A stretch of 64,000 nucleotides of DNA from Agelas oroides (lineage: Eukaryota; Porifera; Demospongiae; Agelasida; Agelasidae), in the NCBI GenBank assembly GCA_949130485.1, contig OX422205.1:3640415-3704414 (forward strand), in the 5' to 3' direction. Numbering within the stretch: position 1 is the stretch's first letter; each line of letters begins with the position of its first letter. Below the pieces are notes generated by a model. The model ran no database searches. It was not told the origin of the DNA and saw only the letters and a list, made by a program, of their open reading frames with translations. The translations under genes and the position numbers were made by a program. Of the stretch, positions 11,801 to 25,300 are shown one piece after another.

Positions 11801-14800
11801 ACATTACCACCCCATACACTGAGTCTGTGGAATTTCCTCCCCTTCAGCTGCAGAGCAAGACCATGGATGAGATGCTAACGATGCTTAAAAAGGTGCTCAA
11901 TTGTCTTGTCTTTGTCAAGCTGTATGAGACAATGCTCTTTAATTTTAGTGAAGGAGTATTTGGGAGTGTGCCTCTGTTAATTAATTAATCCATTATACAC
12001 TGAGTTTTGTTTTCTAGAAGTCTTTCTGAGGCTATTCATATTTCCACTTCTGCTGCAAGCTAGCACCGGAAACTTGAGCTAAGGGTTCTTCCATCAATCC
12101 TCTCGAGGTTCGTGACCTCTGCCATGCCCACTCATTAGCTTGCTTACAATAGTCTGGACTCTCTGACCAGTGAACGCTTCTCCCAACTGAAAGCTGTCTA
12201 CAGTGCCAGAAATGGAGCCCCTACAAAGGCAGAGGAGCCTTTTCTATGCCCGTTTGTGTAAAATGGCCCAGCCAGTGCCGACCAAGGCTTTTCTACAGCC
12301 AGCCAAGATAGCCACCATGTGTACGGCATGTCATGACTATGGCCACCCACCTCCCCCATCTCACCTTTTTTTGCTAGTGCAAAACCTATCTTCAAAATGG
12401 ATTGCACCAACTGATAACATGCGGCCAAAGTTGCATGACGAGTACCCTCGTCATCAGTGGTTAAAGAGTTAATATTACACGTACAACAATAGCGCATGAT
12501 GACATCATTTTTTGACATCATCATCCACTCTTGACATACAGGTATACATGTAAACCAGATGTAGAGTATGTAAACAAGACTCGATCTTAGTATGTTCCTC
12601 TTGGCAAGGTGTGCTGAACAAAGTCCAATTTCTTTGGGATTTGGTAAGGACCAATTAGATTGCGAGATCATTAAGTATTACATGGCACTTCCCTTACATT
12701 GCATTTCTACCCAGATATCTGGAACGGGTGTGGTCCAGAATGTTTTAGGTTACACTAGTCGCAAAAGCACGGTGCTAGCCCATGAAATTTGACTTGGTTC
12801 ACCAGACCGTTTTTCTTCTGAGAAGGTGGGGTCTGGGCATAAGACTATACTCAAGTTGGGAAATAGGCTAGTTGAATTGTGCACCTTATATGTCACCTTG
12901 TTATTATCTACTAAAAAGGTTATTTGTTAGGAAGGAACACAGGCATTTGTGGTTGGTCGAGTAGCTTAAGACATACTGTTAGGTGGATGTTGATGATTGC
13001 GTCGTCTTGACCAATTAATACTTGTTCATGATCACTGCCACACGCTCACACATCCCAGGAAGTGAATACTCTGTGCAACATTGTGATACGTTCTTCCACT
13101 GGCAAGTCACAAGTGGACATGATGGTAAGCAGAAAGTTGTTCATTATAGCATCACTATTTAGATTGCTCTATACACGAACAATCAGCAAACCACATCTCT
13201 CTAAAAAAGTAGATTTATGCCGAGTCACCCACTGCACAGGACGTGTTTCGGCTAATACCAAGCCTCATCAGCTGCACTGGGGTGACCGGGTGTATGTAGT
13301 CTGCCAGTGAAGAATGTGTTAGTTGTTACCTTGTGTATCTACTCACACAGGTGGCAAGGCTTGGTAGTATTGTATCAGCCTTGCTAGTCAAGCAGGAGAA
13401 TGGGAAAAGCACAGAAGAACAACCAAGGGATATATCAGCCCTGGGGGACAAGCGAGAAAATACAGGACAGCAACCAGACAGTATGTCATCCTTGGAGGAA
13501 AAGCCTGAATGTGGGGAGGACTCCAAAGGGGATATTACCTCATCCTTGGAGGACAAGCCTGAATGTGGGGAGGACTCCAAAGGGGATATTACTTCATCCT
13601 TGGGGGACAAGCCTGAGCATGGGAAACACACAGGAGAACAACAACCAGTGTAAGTTCATGTGTGAGCAGTTTGATATTACTCTTTCTTGTTGGTAATTGC
13701 TTGATGTTGCAAAGCATGAATATCTTTTCACTATTGTTTGGCCATTGTTAGTGTTGTTGCAACACCAAATAAGGCAAGACCAACAACTAGCACTTCAAAC
13801 TTCCACTTTAGTAGTAGGCTCTGAATTCTCTTGGATATTGCAAGCAAGGGTAACTGTGAGGGGATCAGGCTATCACATTACTTTTCCTTCTTCATGCACA
13901 GTGCTCCAGAGGAATTTCTTGGGTCACTCTCACCCCAACCAGAGTCTGAGCTGTCCTCCACGGCACATTCACCCAGTCCCATGTGCAGTGACCCTCGTTC
14001 TGACGGTGGGTTACTGTCTCCCACTAGTGAGAGCAGCAGTATGGGGGAACAGGAGGGAGAGGAGAGAAGAACTTCCTCACGTGTTATGGCTGACAGTGGT
14101 GGTCTGTTGGATGATTCGCCCAAACTATTAGCCATACACAGGATGTTGTCAGAGGGAGCTCTGCGTGACAGCGCCATCTTATCCTCCAGCAACCCTTCAG
14201 CAGTAAAGAGTGAAAGTGTGAGATACTTGTTCCTCCGTAATGTCTGGATTTGTACCATATGATACCGTATAGTTGGTAATTTTTGCAGGTGCGAATTTTC
14301 ACGAAACGGGCCAAATTCGCATTTCAGAAATCTTCGTGGCTAGGAAGTTTGAAGTAGCGCTGGCTTGAAACATCATTTATTCTCCGTGGGTGAGGAAAAT
14401 TTCATGGTTTTGATTTTCACGAATTGCTCTCTACTCACGAAAAATGCGAAAAATGCGAAAATAAATCCCTCGCGAAAATTACCAACCATACGGTATGCAT
14501 ACACATAATGAGTCAGTGTTAGCATTTGCTTGTGACTGGATTCTTCTTCCTATAAAGAATCTTTTTACTGTTATTGCCTTACTTAGTAATGTTGACATGC
14601 AGCCTTTCACCTTACTTTAGTGTTTAAATTGGCTAGAAATTCCACAAGTACTTGAATGTGATGTCATATGCATTCCTCCCTTCTTCTCTCAATAGTCACA
14701 TGTGTCTACTCCCACTGTTGACACCAAGACTCCACTTGCCCCATACCCTCCACCTCTTCCTCCTGCTCTTGGTGGTGTTGTTCCTCCTCCTCCTCCTCTG

Positions 14801-17800
14801 TTATTTCCTGGGTCCATACCCCCTCCTCCCCTACCCCCAGGAGCACCTCCACTGCCCTCAGCAGCACTTTGTAAGCCTAGGGAGAGGGAGTGAGATCCTT
14901 TCACAAAATTATAGTAATTACTGGAAGTTGCAGTGTACACAAACTTCGCAAGTATTAAGATTTTCTGGTCTCATTTTTTTTTGCTTCCAAATGGAGTGAG
15001 AAGGCCTGGATTTCTAAGTTTCATCAGGAGAGAACCCATGTCAGGAGTATCTTGCCTCATGCTGGAAAGAAAGAGATTTAGATGTTATGAGGCAAAATTA
15101 AAGAAGTAAAAAGGCATTGAGGCATTCAGTGCCACCTGTGTAGTACATACCGGTACGTATAGAGAAGTGCGAGGGCTGCTTATAGTCTGTTTGTCAAAGC
15201 TTGGTGGTAGATCACTGACAGTTCAAGCCAGGTGTCCTGGGTTTGATTCCCAGTGACTGCCGCCTTTTCACTTTCCTCAATTTTTGCCTCATAACATCTA
15301 AATCTTTTCAGCGTGAGAAAGATGCTCGAAGCAAAATGTAGAGAACATCAGCATCGACAAAAAATAGCCAACAGTAGCTGCTTTTGGAATTGCAATATGC
15401 AATGCACAGTTACATTTCAGTAGTTTATGCTGAGTATAGTTTTAAGGTAGGACCTGTCTCTTGGCTGGAGCTTGCCATGTTTCTCTAGCTCCTCTGCAGC
15501 TAAATGCGAACCAATCTCTGTGTCTACAGCTCATGATACCATCTGTGCTGTGGATCAGTTGGTAAAAACAGGCCTAACTTTCTGTATTCTTACATATCAT
15601 GGCGTACGGTAGTACGCCATATGTAAGGATGACCCCGAAAAAAAATGGCGGCCACATTAAAAATGCACAAAAGACACGCTCGAAATGTCTGCGTTAGATT
15701 AGTCAACAGCCTCCATGAGCCATATCAGGCATTATCGAGTGCTTCCATGGGCAACAGGACTGTTAACTTTGCTGGAAAGCTTCGCTTGAAGTACCAGACC
15801 GGCAAGTCGTTAAAACGGGCAAATCGTCTATCTTCTGACTTCTTCTTCTTTCTTTTCTCCACCACGATAGCACGACAACGGCTGAAGCTATGACAACGAT
15901 TCAAACGCGAAAGAACAGCATAAATCACCCGGTATTGTACTCACCACTTATCGTTCTCAAAGAAAGAACTCAAACTAGTCGTTGATTCTCAGGTAATCCC
16001 ACGCTTATGCTTGCTGCTATACGCCATTTTGAACATTATTCATAGCAGCTACGCCCCGGAAGCTCAACTGAGCACGTGTTTAGATAGCTTACCGTGATGA
16101 GAAGCAGCAGCTGACACAGAGTATCAGAGAGTCGGTAGACTCTCTATGTAGGGATGGCGCCGACGCGCAATATATGCAATACTTAAGCAAAAGCCGTATA
16201 ACTTCACCACAAACACGCTAAAAGCTTATTTAAGCGCCCAGGCTTCCTCTTTGAGTGCCTTTGTGATCAGCAAGACTCATATAAGTGGCAAAAAACTACA
16301 CGGAAGACAGCTAAACGCAAAAGTGTGCAGTAGCGAAAGTGTCATTTTTCGTATTCTTTCTTTCTTTCTTTCTTTCTTTGTTACGACCACTATGTTCAAC
16401 AACGATATCTCGCAAAAGGTTTGAGTACTCACCGTCATTTTAGCACGAAACTGATGCTTATCACAGCGCGGAGCTCTACAACCACTCAGCGTCTTCATAG
16501 CTTCAAATTCACCCTGGTCAATAAAAGTCATTCACAACACTCTGTGGTTGCTGTCCGTTGCGAAGGACGCCATTTTCTAATTTTGTACGCATGCGCACAC
16601 GTAGTCTCGTTCCGAGGCCATATACCACGATCATTGGTCTGGGAGCAAAACTAGTGCACAAGCGAAATCGTGAGTTGACCACGTGCACGGCTGGCACGGT
16701 CTCTTCTCGTGGTAGTGGGCAAGGTTTTCAGCTGCCAACTTATAGCTACACTAAATAAAGTAGCTACTCACAGCTTTAGTAAACTGTGATGCTATGATGG
16801 TCAGTTGTCAATATAGTTTTCTGTGCTGCAGCTGGTCAGTCGTCATGTCATTGTGATCGAGATTGGTTTAAAAAGTTTGGTACGGAGCTCCGGAGAGTGG
16901 TTGGCCTTCATTAGATTCTAGCTGGCAATGTTATTACATGCTTGGAACCACTACTAAATTGTCAATGCCGTTTCAAGTTCTGCATGGTGTTGTGGTTGCA
17001 CTTGAAAGAAATATTCTTCTTAGGCTTTGGTCTAACTGTAATAAGATTAACATCAGAAACAAGACTTAAAAAACGTAAAGAGATGTAGTGATGGCATGCC
17101 AAAAAGTACGCAAACAAGGTATAGGGATGATATAATAGTGAAGGTAAATTTACAAAGCCCTATCCCTACATCTTTTTACTGAAATCCGAAACCCTTAACA
17201 GCCGGTATCTCAGGCCGAAGACTGTGATGCAGATACTATAAATCGTGGAAAGGTCGCTTTCGCGGATTCCGGAACAGTGCTTCGCTATTACATTGGTCAA
17301 ACTTTTCTTGCTACGTTTCGGTCCGATCCGGACCTTCTTCAGGCATACAACAACTGGGACACTGGTCAAATACCTTCTTCAGGCATACAACAACTGGGAC
17401 ACTGGTCAAATATTTGACCAGTGTCCCAGTTGTTGTATGTCTTGTATACGTGAAGACTGAATGCAACAGCCAAGGTCAGGTGGCACAACACAGAACATAG
17501 GGAGGGGATGTGTGCATGCTTCCAGGAGAAGTATTGTAAGGTATGTATTGTTAGGGCTGCTGTAAATGTATGTGAGGACTCCACACACTGAGCACGTGTA
17601 GTTAGCGAGGGCAGCAGTTTCTACTTCCATTCAGACTATAGCTGGAAGTCATTCTGGAACCTGATTAGTCAATGGCTAAACCTGTAACTCACCTAGACAC
17701 TAGGTACTTGATACTTAGAACACTAGCCACTGATATTCAATTTTTCATTTTCAAATTTCAAATTTGCTTGTTATGGTCATTTACAGCAATAAGGTATATA

Positions 17801-19335
17801 GTACATCCTTACAAACAGTGTTTAGTTGACATTTTGGCTGGTGTCTTTTAGTATCCTCCTGTTGTGTTGTGCCTGAGTCTTCATATCCCTCCAATGCAAA
17901 GAGTAGCAGCCTATCGGTACCTTGGTCCTCGAACTGCTCTAGTGCAGCTTGGTCCTTAAACTGCTCTAGTGCAGCTAGTAGCAGCGAATTAAGATTGGCT
18001 TCATTCAAAACTCCTGTGCTAGAGGAGGCAGCTGCTGAAACGGGCGGTTGCTCAGCTGCTCCCAGTTCACATGGACTACTATTGGGTTCATCCTTCGTCC
18101 CCACAGAGGTCATGTAGTACTGAGCTGTAAGACACCATTGCAGTAACACTTTGGCAGTAAGTAGCTATGGTCTAAATCGGTTTGACACCACAGTGTAGGG
18201 ATCTATGGGGTTTATAAAGCCTGCACAAAGCCTCATAAAACCGCACGCTTCACACTTGGGTTTTATATAAGGCTTTTCTTTGGCTTCTAAATCCCATAGA
18301 TTCCTACGCTTTGGTGTCTAACCTAAATAAAGAAGTTTGGTGTTCGGATGTACATTTTCACTTGAAAGGGCTAATTAGGATTTACGACAATTCTTTCGTG
18401 GTTCCTTGTGAACAACAAAGTTAATACTTTTGTGTTTTACAGACCATGCATTTTCCCCTCAGCCTCCCCTCCCACCTCTCTTCTCTCTTACTATTCCTTA
18501 AAAAAAAAACAACAGGAACAAGTCACAAAAAAGTTTTCTGAATGAAAACAAGCGCATGTAGGGATGGAACCCTCAAAAACCAACCAAACAAGATGGGAAC
18601 GACACCACAACACTTTCACACCATCCCTACATTTTGCCAAGTATGCACACCACAAAACTCTCAACATGTACATTAGCCTATTCCAAACCACTAAATAAAT
18701 GAACAAGACACTACTGCTCACTCATCAGCCTTCCTGCATATAAGATATCTTCCACGTTCAGCAGCAATACAATTTGACGACATAACTTACACTATAACAT
18801 GCCATACAGACTCAGCACTGCTTGTGCACTCCACAGCTTCTGCATACAAGACAGACCATATCTGCCATACTCAGTAGCAACTGTGTTGCAGCAACCCACA
18901 ACATGACTTCTCCATGCACATCAACATGCACCTCACACCCATGCAGCACTATACCCACCCCACTGCCTTCCACAACCCCTCCTATGCCAAAGGTCTAAAT
19001 TGATTTGGAAGACATGATTAACAAAAATTATACCCATTTGACACTGGCAGTTATTATGTGCACTCAGTTTTGGGGGCACCCAGCACTACCCAACCCACTG
19101 CCTTCCATCACCCTCCTATGCACTAACACAAGGCAAAATGGCACAAGATGTAGGGATGGTGTGAAAGTGTTGTGGTGTCGTTCCCATCTTGTTTGGCTGG
19201 TTTTTGAGGGTTCCATCCCTACATGCGCTTGTTTTCATTCAGAAAACTTTTTTGTGACTTTTGTATTGCAAGGAAGCAAAACAGTGTAGGCTGGAGATGT
19301 TTCCTTGGTAACCTGGATCATACATGACTCTATTG

Positions 19336-19381
<46 letters not shown>

Positions 19382-22300
19382 ACACACACTCACCCCCCCA
19401 CCCCCCCCCCCCCACACACACACACTCACACACACACACTCACCCCCCCCCCCCCCCCACACACACACACACACACACATTGCTCGCATTAACACATGAT
19501 CTTTTGCTTCACTAGTGCCACCAAAAACAGGCCCCAAGCCCCAAAAGAAGATGAAAAAATTTTACTGGGCGACTCTCCCACCAGCAATGGTATGTAGTGT
19601 ATACATATGTTCATGAGAATACCTTGAAGGGAACCACAAGTTTACATTTTAATTACATCCCTTCATAGATAGCCTTGCTCCCAGGCCTCCCCTGTTTTTG
19701 TTCTTTGGTTTGCATTCAACTGAAGAGCGGTGAAAAACGGAGAAGGCCTGGGAACACTGGTATGATGTTGGGTCCATCTTGGGTCCATTTTTATGAAGTG
19801 ATTGTGATTGATGTCCTGCTGTCAGGTTGTTAAAGGTGGATGGATAGACTGGGGAAAGAAGGATCTATCTGAATGTCTTGATCTGGAGGAGTTGGAGAAA
19901 CTTTTTCATGCTGAGGATGACAAGAAAGCGGGTGGTAAGAAAAAATAGTAAACATATAGGTTGAGCTCCTGGTTCATTATTACAGGTTACTGTCTATTAT
20001 TTGATTACAACTTATGGCCTATTATAGTCCCTTGAACCTTGACAACTTCTTAAGACAGGCACGGTAACACGTTTACTGCTAAGGTCTACATATGGCCTAT
20101 GGCCCTTAGACTCCTTCCAAAAGTAGCCACTTATGTGAGATGTCTTGTACTGCATGACAGAAAGTTTACAGCAGATTGCAGAAATCTTGCAACAAGCAAG
20201 CTGACAGGTGGAAAACCACAATTAGTTTACCATGTATAAAGTGGGAATGCTAGGGCAAGGGGAAGTGAGGGGGGGGGGGGGGGAGGGTTAAGTAGATTCA
20301 TACATGGTAAATTTCAACTGTGGTTTTCCACTTTCCACTGTCAGCTTGCTTATTGCAAGACTTCTGCAATCTGCTGCATGTATAGTAGTCTTGTGAAAGA
20401 GTGTCCCACCCCCAACTTTTGGCATGTACCTGTACGATGGGACCAGTTGTAGGTTGTCATGATTAATGATGTATGAAAGTCACTCATGTCTCCTCTCCCA
20501 GCACGGACAACACGTGCACGTACTGAAGTGAAGACTCTGCTGGATACCACACGGAGTAGGAACATTGAGATCTTCTTGCCAAGCTTCCCAGTGAGCCTGT
20601 CCTCCCTGGACAAGGAACTTAATGAACTCCTTAACTGCATCAAGGAGAATTCTCCACTCAAGATTGAGCACATTGTTGCACTCAAGAGGTGTGTACACAG
20701 TCATGACATTAGTAAAATAGTTGCCTTAGTAAAAAAAATACGTATGTGGCAGTCCTGGGTAGAAATTGAACATTATTCCATTGCGTATTTCAATCGTGTT
20801 ACCGCTTTTGAAGTGCTGTAGCACAGCACTTCCGTTAGGGGCAGGGCTCATACCCGCTGCGTAGATGTGTCTAACACGATTGAAATACGCAACGGAATAA
20901 TGTAGTTGTTTAGAGCTTAATAACTCATAATAACTCACAAATTTGGTCTGTAGGACTATGTACAAATGTTTACAAGCCTTGTGAGAGACTTCAATAGTTG
21001 CCTTGGGAAACTATAGCTAAGAAGCCAATTTGAGTCCATGGGTACTGGAAGTAGTCCGCGTAAGGTAGCCAGACTAACCCCAAATCCATGTTTTCCATTC
21101 TTGATTTTGTCTGGAAGGCTGGGCTGAGGCTGTAACCAGACTATGCTAGTCTATATGTAGCCAATTGCACACAGAGTCTGTGAGAATATGTATATATGTT
21201 GTCCATCAATAAACCCTTGTTCATTCTCCAGAGAAGTATGTCTTAGCCTTGGAAGCTGAGTAAGCACTTAGACTGCACTGTGGTACTCCTGTGATTTCAC
21301 AACACTGTTGCCTGGCTTCTTTAGAACGATGTCTTTCACAAGGCTAGCTTGGTATTCATAGCTCCTACACAGCTTGGATGCAAAAGGCAGTCTCATAGCC
21401 ATTTTTGTTTGATAACAGTTGCATGTGCTGTACATTCCAGCCATAAAGTGATTTTCAGTATGAGTTCATGAGTCCACAGTTCACAGATATTACATTAATT
21501 AAGCCATAAATAATTCCTCCATGTTTTTGGGATCTTATCTCTTGGGATCTTAGGTTATGTGGTGTACAAAACATTTCAGTTCACTTCATTTGTCACTTCT
21601 TCTGCTTGCCTTGGATTAGGTATTGGCCCAAAAGGAAGGTCCTTGACCTTCCCTCCCCCAAACCCCTATTTACACAGCAGATTTTAGATCCCATGCAGCT
21701 GATTGCAAGGCCAACAGATGCATTATTAATAGTGAAAGTAAATAAATATATATTATACTGGTTCAATGAAAAAACTCTGGCCTGTGGCACAATCCTCATT
21801 TAGCCAGTACCACTAAGAGGTCTGCAAGCCGTTCTCTTGGGACTTGAATGTACAAGAGGTATGCCGAGCTTTCCCACCTCCCCAAAGTTTTTATTAGAGA
21901 GTCCTCCTCTTGCTGCTGCTGTTGATGCAACTCCTAATGCGGAAACTATGCTCTGAGAACTTATCTGTGTCTATCCCTGATTTGTTGAGGGCCTGTCACA
22001 CCCTACTGACAAAAGATGCCTGAGTGAGTGCTGTGCCGTACTGAAATCTGAAAAAACTGGACTGCTCCTAGCCTGTGACGAATTGCCTGATAGGCTACTG
22101 CTGTGGCTACTGGGTACAACTTGTTGTCCATCCTCCCCAGATATACTTTCACTCCCTCCGGAAGAGGTCCATTTTCGATGCCTTTATAACTACTTGTATA
22201 ACTGAGGAGGCAGTTGGAAGGGGTCCCCTTGTCCTGCTGTGATCTGCAAGTTTCTTACAGCTGATGTTTCAAATTTTCATGAGCTAAAAAGGCCATGAAC

Positions 22301-25300
22301 TTGCACAATGTGGCTTCTAAGGTTGGGAGTGGTGCTACTTGAGTATTCCTACAAAAGTACCTCCTCTGACCTGCCACGTAAGTCATCTTGGTGGATGCAG
22401 CTAGTGATGCTTGCAAATAGTACTGAACCAGGTCTCCTTATGTTTTACATGAACCAAGTCTCAGTAGTAGCTACTGCCTATTTCCCTGGGCATGGGCAAC
22501 CCCCTGCCAACTGTTGATTTCATACTCAACCAGGTGAGTGGAGAGGTTGGCTGCCCACCCCCCAAGGAATGAGTAAACAAAAACAAAAGTATGTCTTTTA
22601 TGTGAGTTTTCTAGGAAGCTATGATGTTCCTCTTCTGCTAGCGGTCTCCTGTGTCCTCCTGTTTGCGGCCTTGTATTTCCTCCTGTGTCTCTCTCATTGT
22701 TCTTGGAATGTCACCCCTTGGTTTCTGCTTCGGACACCAGATGCCAGGGTGACGACCCCCAGACACCAGATGCCAGGGTGACGACCCCCACATGCACACA
22801 TGTGCCTGTAACTTGCACCGTTACAAAGTGGCAATGCCCCCTATTAAAAACCCACCAAATAATTTCTCTTTGCTGCCGTCAATAACTACCCCGCGTGGCT
22901 CCTTTCCTTTGGTTATAGCCTGCCCATTTTTTTCATGAGGGAGCCTAAGGGCAAGTGTCTGACTGGTGGTCATGGCATCTCAGCTGGAGCACCATTTCAT
23001 TCGCCTTACTCTGCCCATGAAGACTTTCGCAAAGATTGACTCGTCATCCTTGGACCACTGCTTGTTTCCGGATGAGGCAACAGTGTCCCTATGTGCCTCG
23101 TCATATATCCTCCAAGCTGGTTCTTCATACTCTCTTTGGGCCCGAATGATGGTCAGCATATAGGCCGCCTCGTCATATATCCTCCAAACTGGTTCTTCAT
23201 ACTCTCTTTGGGCCTGAATGATGGTCAGCATATAGGCCGCCTCGTCATATATCCTCCAAACTGGTTCTTCATACTCTCTTTGGGCCTGAATGATGGTCAG
23301 CATATAGGCCGCCTCGTCATATATCCTCCAAACTGGTTCTTCATACTCTCTTTGGGCCTGAATGATGGTCAGCATATAGGCCGCCTCGTCATATATCCTC
23401 CAAACTGGTTCTTCATACTCTCTTTGGGCCCGAATGATGGTCAGCATATAGGCCGCCTCGTCATATATCCTCCAAGCTGGTTCTCCATACTCTCTTTGGG
23501 CCTGAATGATGGTCAGCATATAGCCCGTAAATCGGATACCTCCTCCGGATAGGCCTTGGCCATTACAGCTGTGTAAACAGTAAAGCATGCAATCCAGGTA
23601 TGGATGTATCGTATGAGCTTTTTCTTGGTGCTAGCTAATTCCAAGCCTGGCATCACTTAGTCTACACATCATTGGGGTCAGGCTTGGGGTTGATTGCTTT
23701 CATCCTGCCTGGGAGGCGTACCTCAGCTAGGTCCACATATTCCCATTTCAGCATTCTGTCATGCACCCTCCTTGGAATCAGGGGCAGCCCTGCACCTACC
23801 CACACCTTCTGCGATTTTAGCCCCATCCCCATCCTTGTTGGTGATCAACAAAGACAGCAGAGCTGCTCCTACTAATGATGAAGAGCTCATTACATCAGCC
23901 ACCTTGTTTGACTTAGCCACCGTTGGCTTGATTACTGGCTCCGTAATTGTTGATGAGGATGTTGGTATCAGGCCAGCTGTAGAGATGTCCCCCAGGCACA
24001 CTGTGGGAAGAATGGGGAGTAATCTTATTAAACCTTGTTCTGGCTCTTGCCGCTAGCTTTCACTACAGTCCCTAACTCTTACCACCTATCCCTTTCCTCC
24101 CTGTGTCCAGCATAGCCCCGCTTTGGTGGCTGTGAACCTTGCACCATGACACTGGCTATCATGTTTCCTACCCCCCCCCCCCCCCCCCCCCCCTCTGGAA
24201 CTGTAACCCTATGATCACAGTGCCTCAAGTGCCACTCCCCACTGTGACCCCGCAGTCACATTTTTCTGCTGGGGCTGGCCACACCCCAATGGGTGTGTAC
24301 TATGTAGGGATGCGGCTAATATGCGGGCATAGTTTCCGGAATAATCGGTAGCTCTGCGGAGCGAGCATAATCGGGAATAATTGGAAGACAACATTGAGCG
24401 CATAAGGTGCTTCCGCTGCACGTGCATGGGTATGAAGCTGTTAGAGGTGTGCCTTTCTATTCATAAGGGATGTTTCATGTCTGACTCCTCCTTTGTGGTG
24501 AAGCTTGTTTTGACAAAGATCATGATAAAAGCAGCTAAGTAGCACTACACTCTAAAGGGTGGATCAACAGCGCTAATTTTGTTGGTGTGAGCATCTTGGG
24601 GGCGCAGTTTTAACTAAATTCTATTAATTGATTAACTTGCTGCATGAGCATAATAGGGACACACCAAGAGCATAATCGGACATAGTTTGAAGCATTCTGG
24701 CATAGCATAAAGGGTGAATTTTTGAGCATAATAGCCTCATCCCTAGTAGTATGACACCATAGCCTATTGCTGCCACACCCTGTGACGCCCTGGTCATTGT
24801 GCTCCCCCTGCTGTCACCCTCTGGTGGCTGTCTCTCTGCCACCGTGCCCCTGGTGCTGCCACACCCTGGTGGCCGTGTGACCCTAGACATGGTGCTACCA
24901 CACCACTGTGGCTGTGTACCTTTCTGTGTGAAACCATGGTTGCTGAACTCCTGGCATACCCTGGTGGCCATGTGCCTTTCACCATGGTGCCCTAGTCACC
25001 ACACCCCTAGGGGCTATGCCTATCAAGGTGACATCATGGATATCGTGTTGCTACCACACCCTGTAGGCTGTGTGCTTTTACATGGTCCCTGTGCTCCTGC
25101 CACACCCTGGTAGTTGCATGCTTACTGTGACACTGTGGTAACCATGCTCCTGCTATACCCTGGTGGCTGTGAGCCATTCACTGTGACACCATGGTCACCG
25201 TGCTCTCATCATACCCAAGTGGCTCTGTGCTTTACTGTGACACCATAGTCACCATGCTCTCCCCCCCCTGGTGCCTGTGCTTTGTGGTGACACCACAGCC

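Noticed and set aside
10268..11988. 338- and 519-codon frames over the 16-bp array
   Set aside because: A repeat unit without stops opens all three frames. Splice borders at 10407 and 11534 remove the array from the formin message.
23091..23552. Plus-strand 153-codon repetitive frame
   Set aside because: It is the complement of the 72-bp repeat. The minus-strand wording matches a known family and the plus strand does not.
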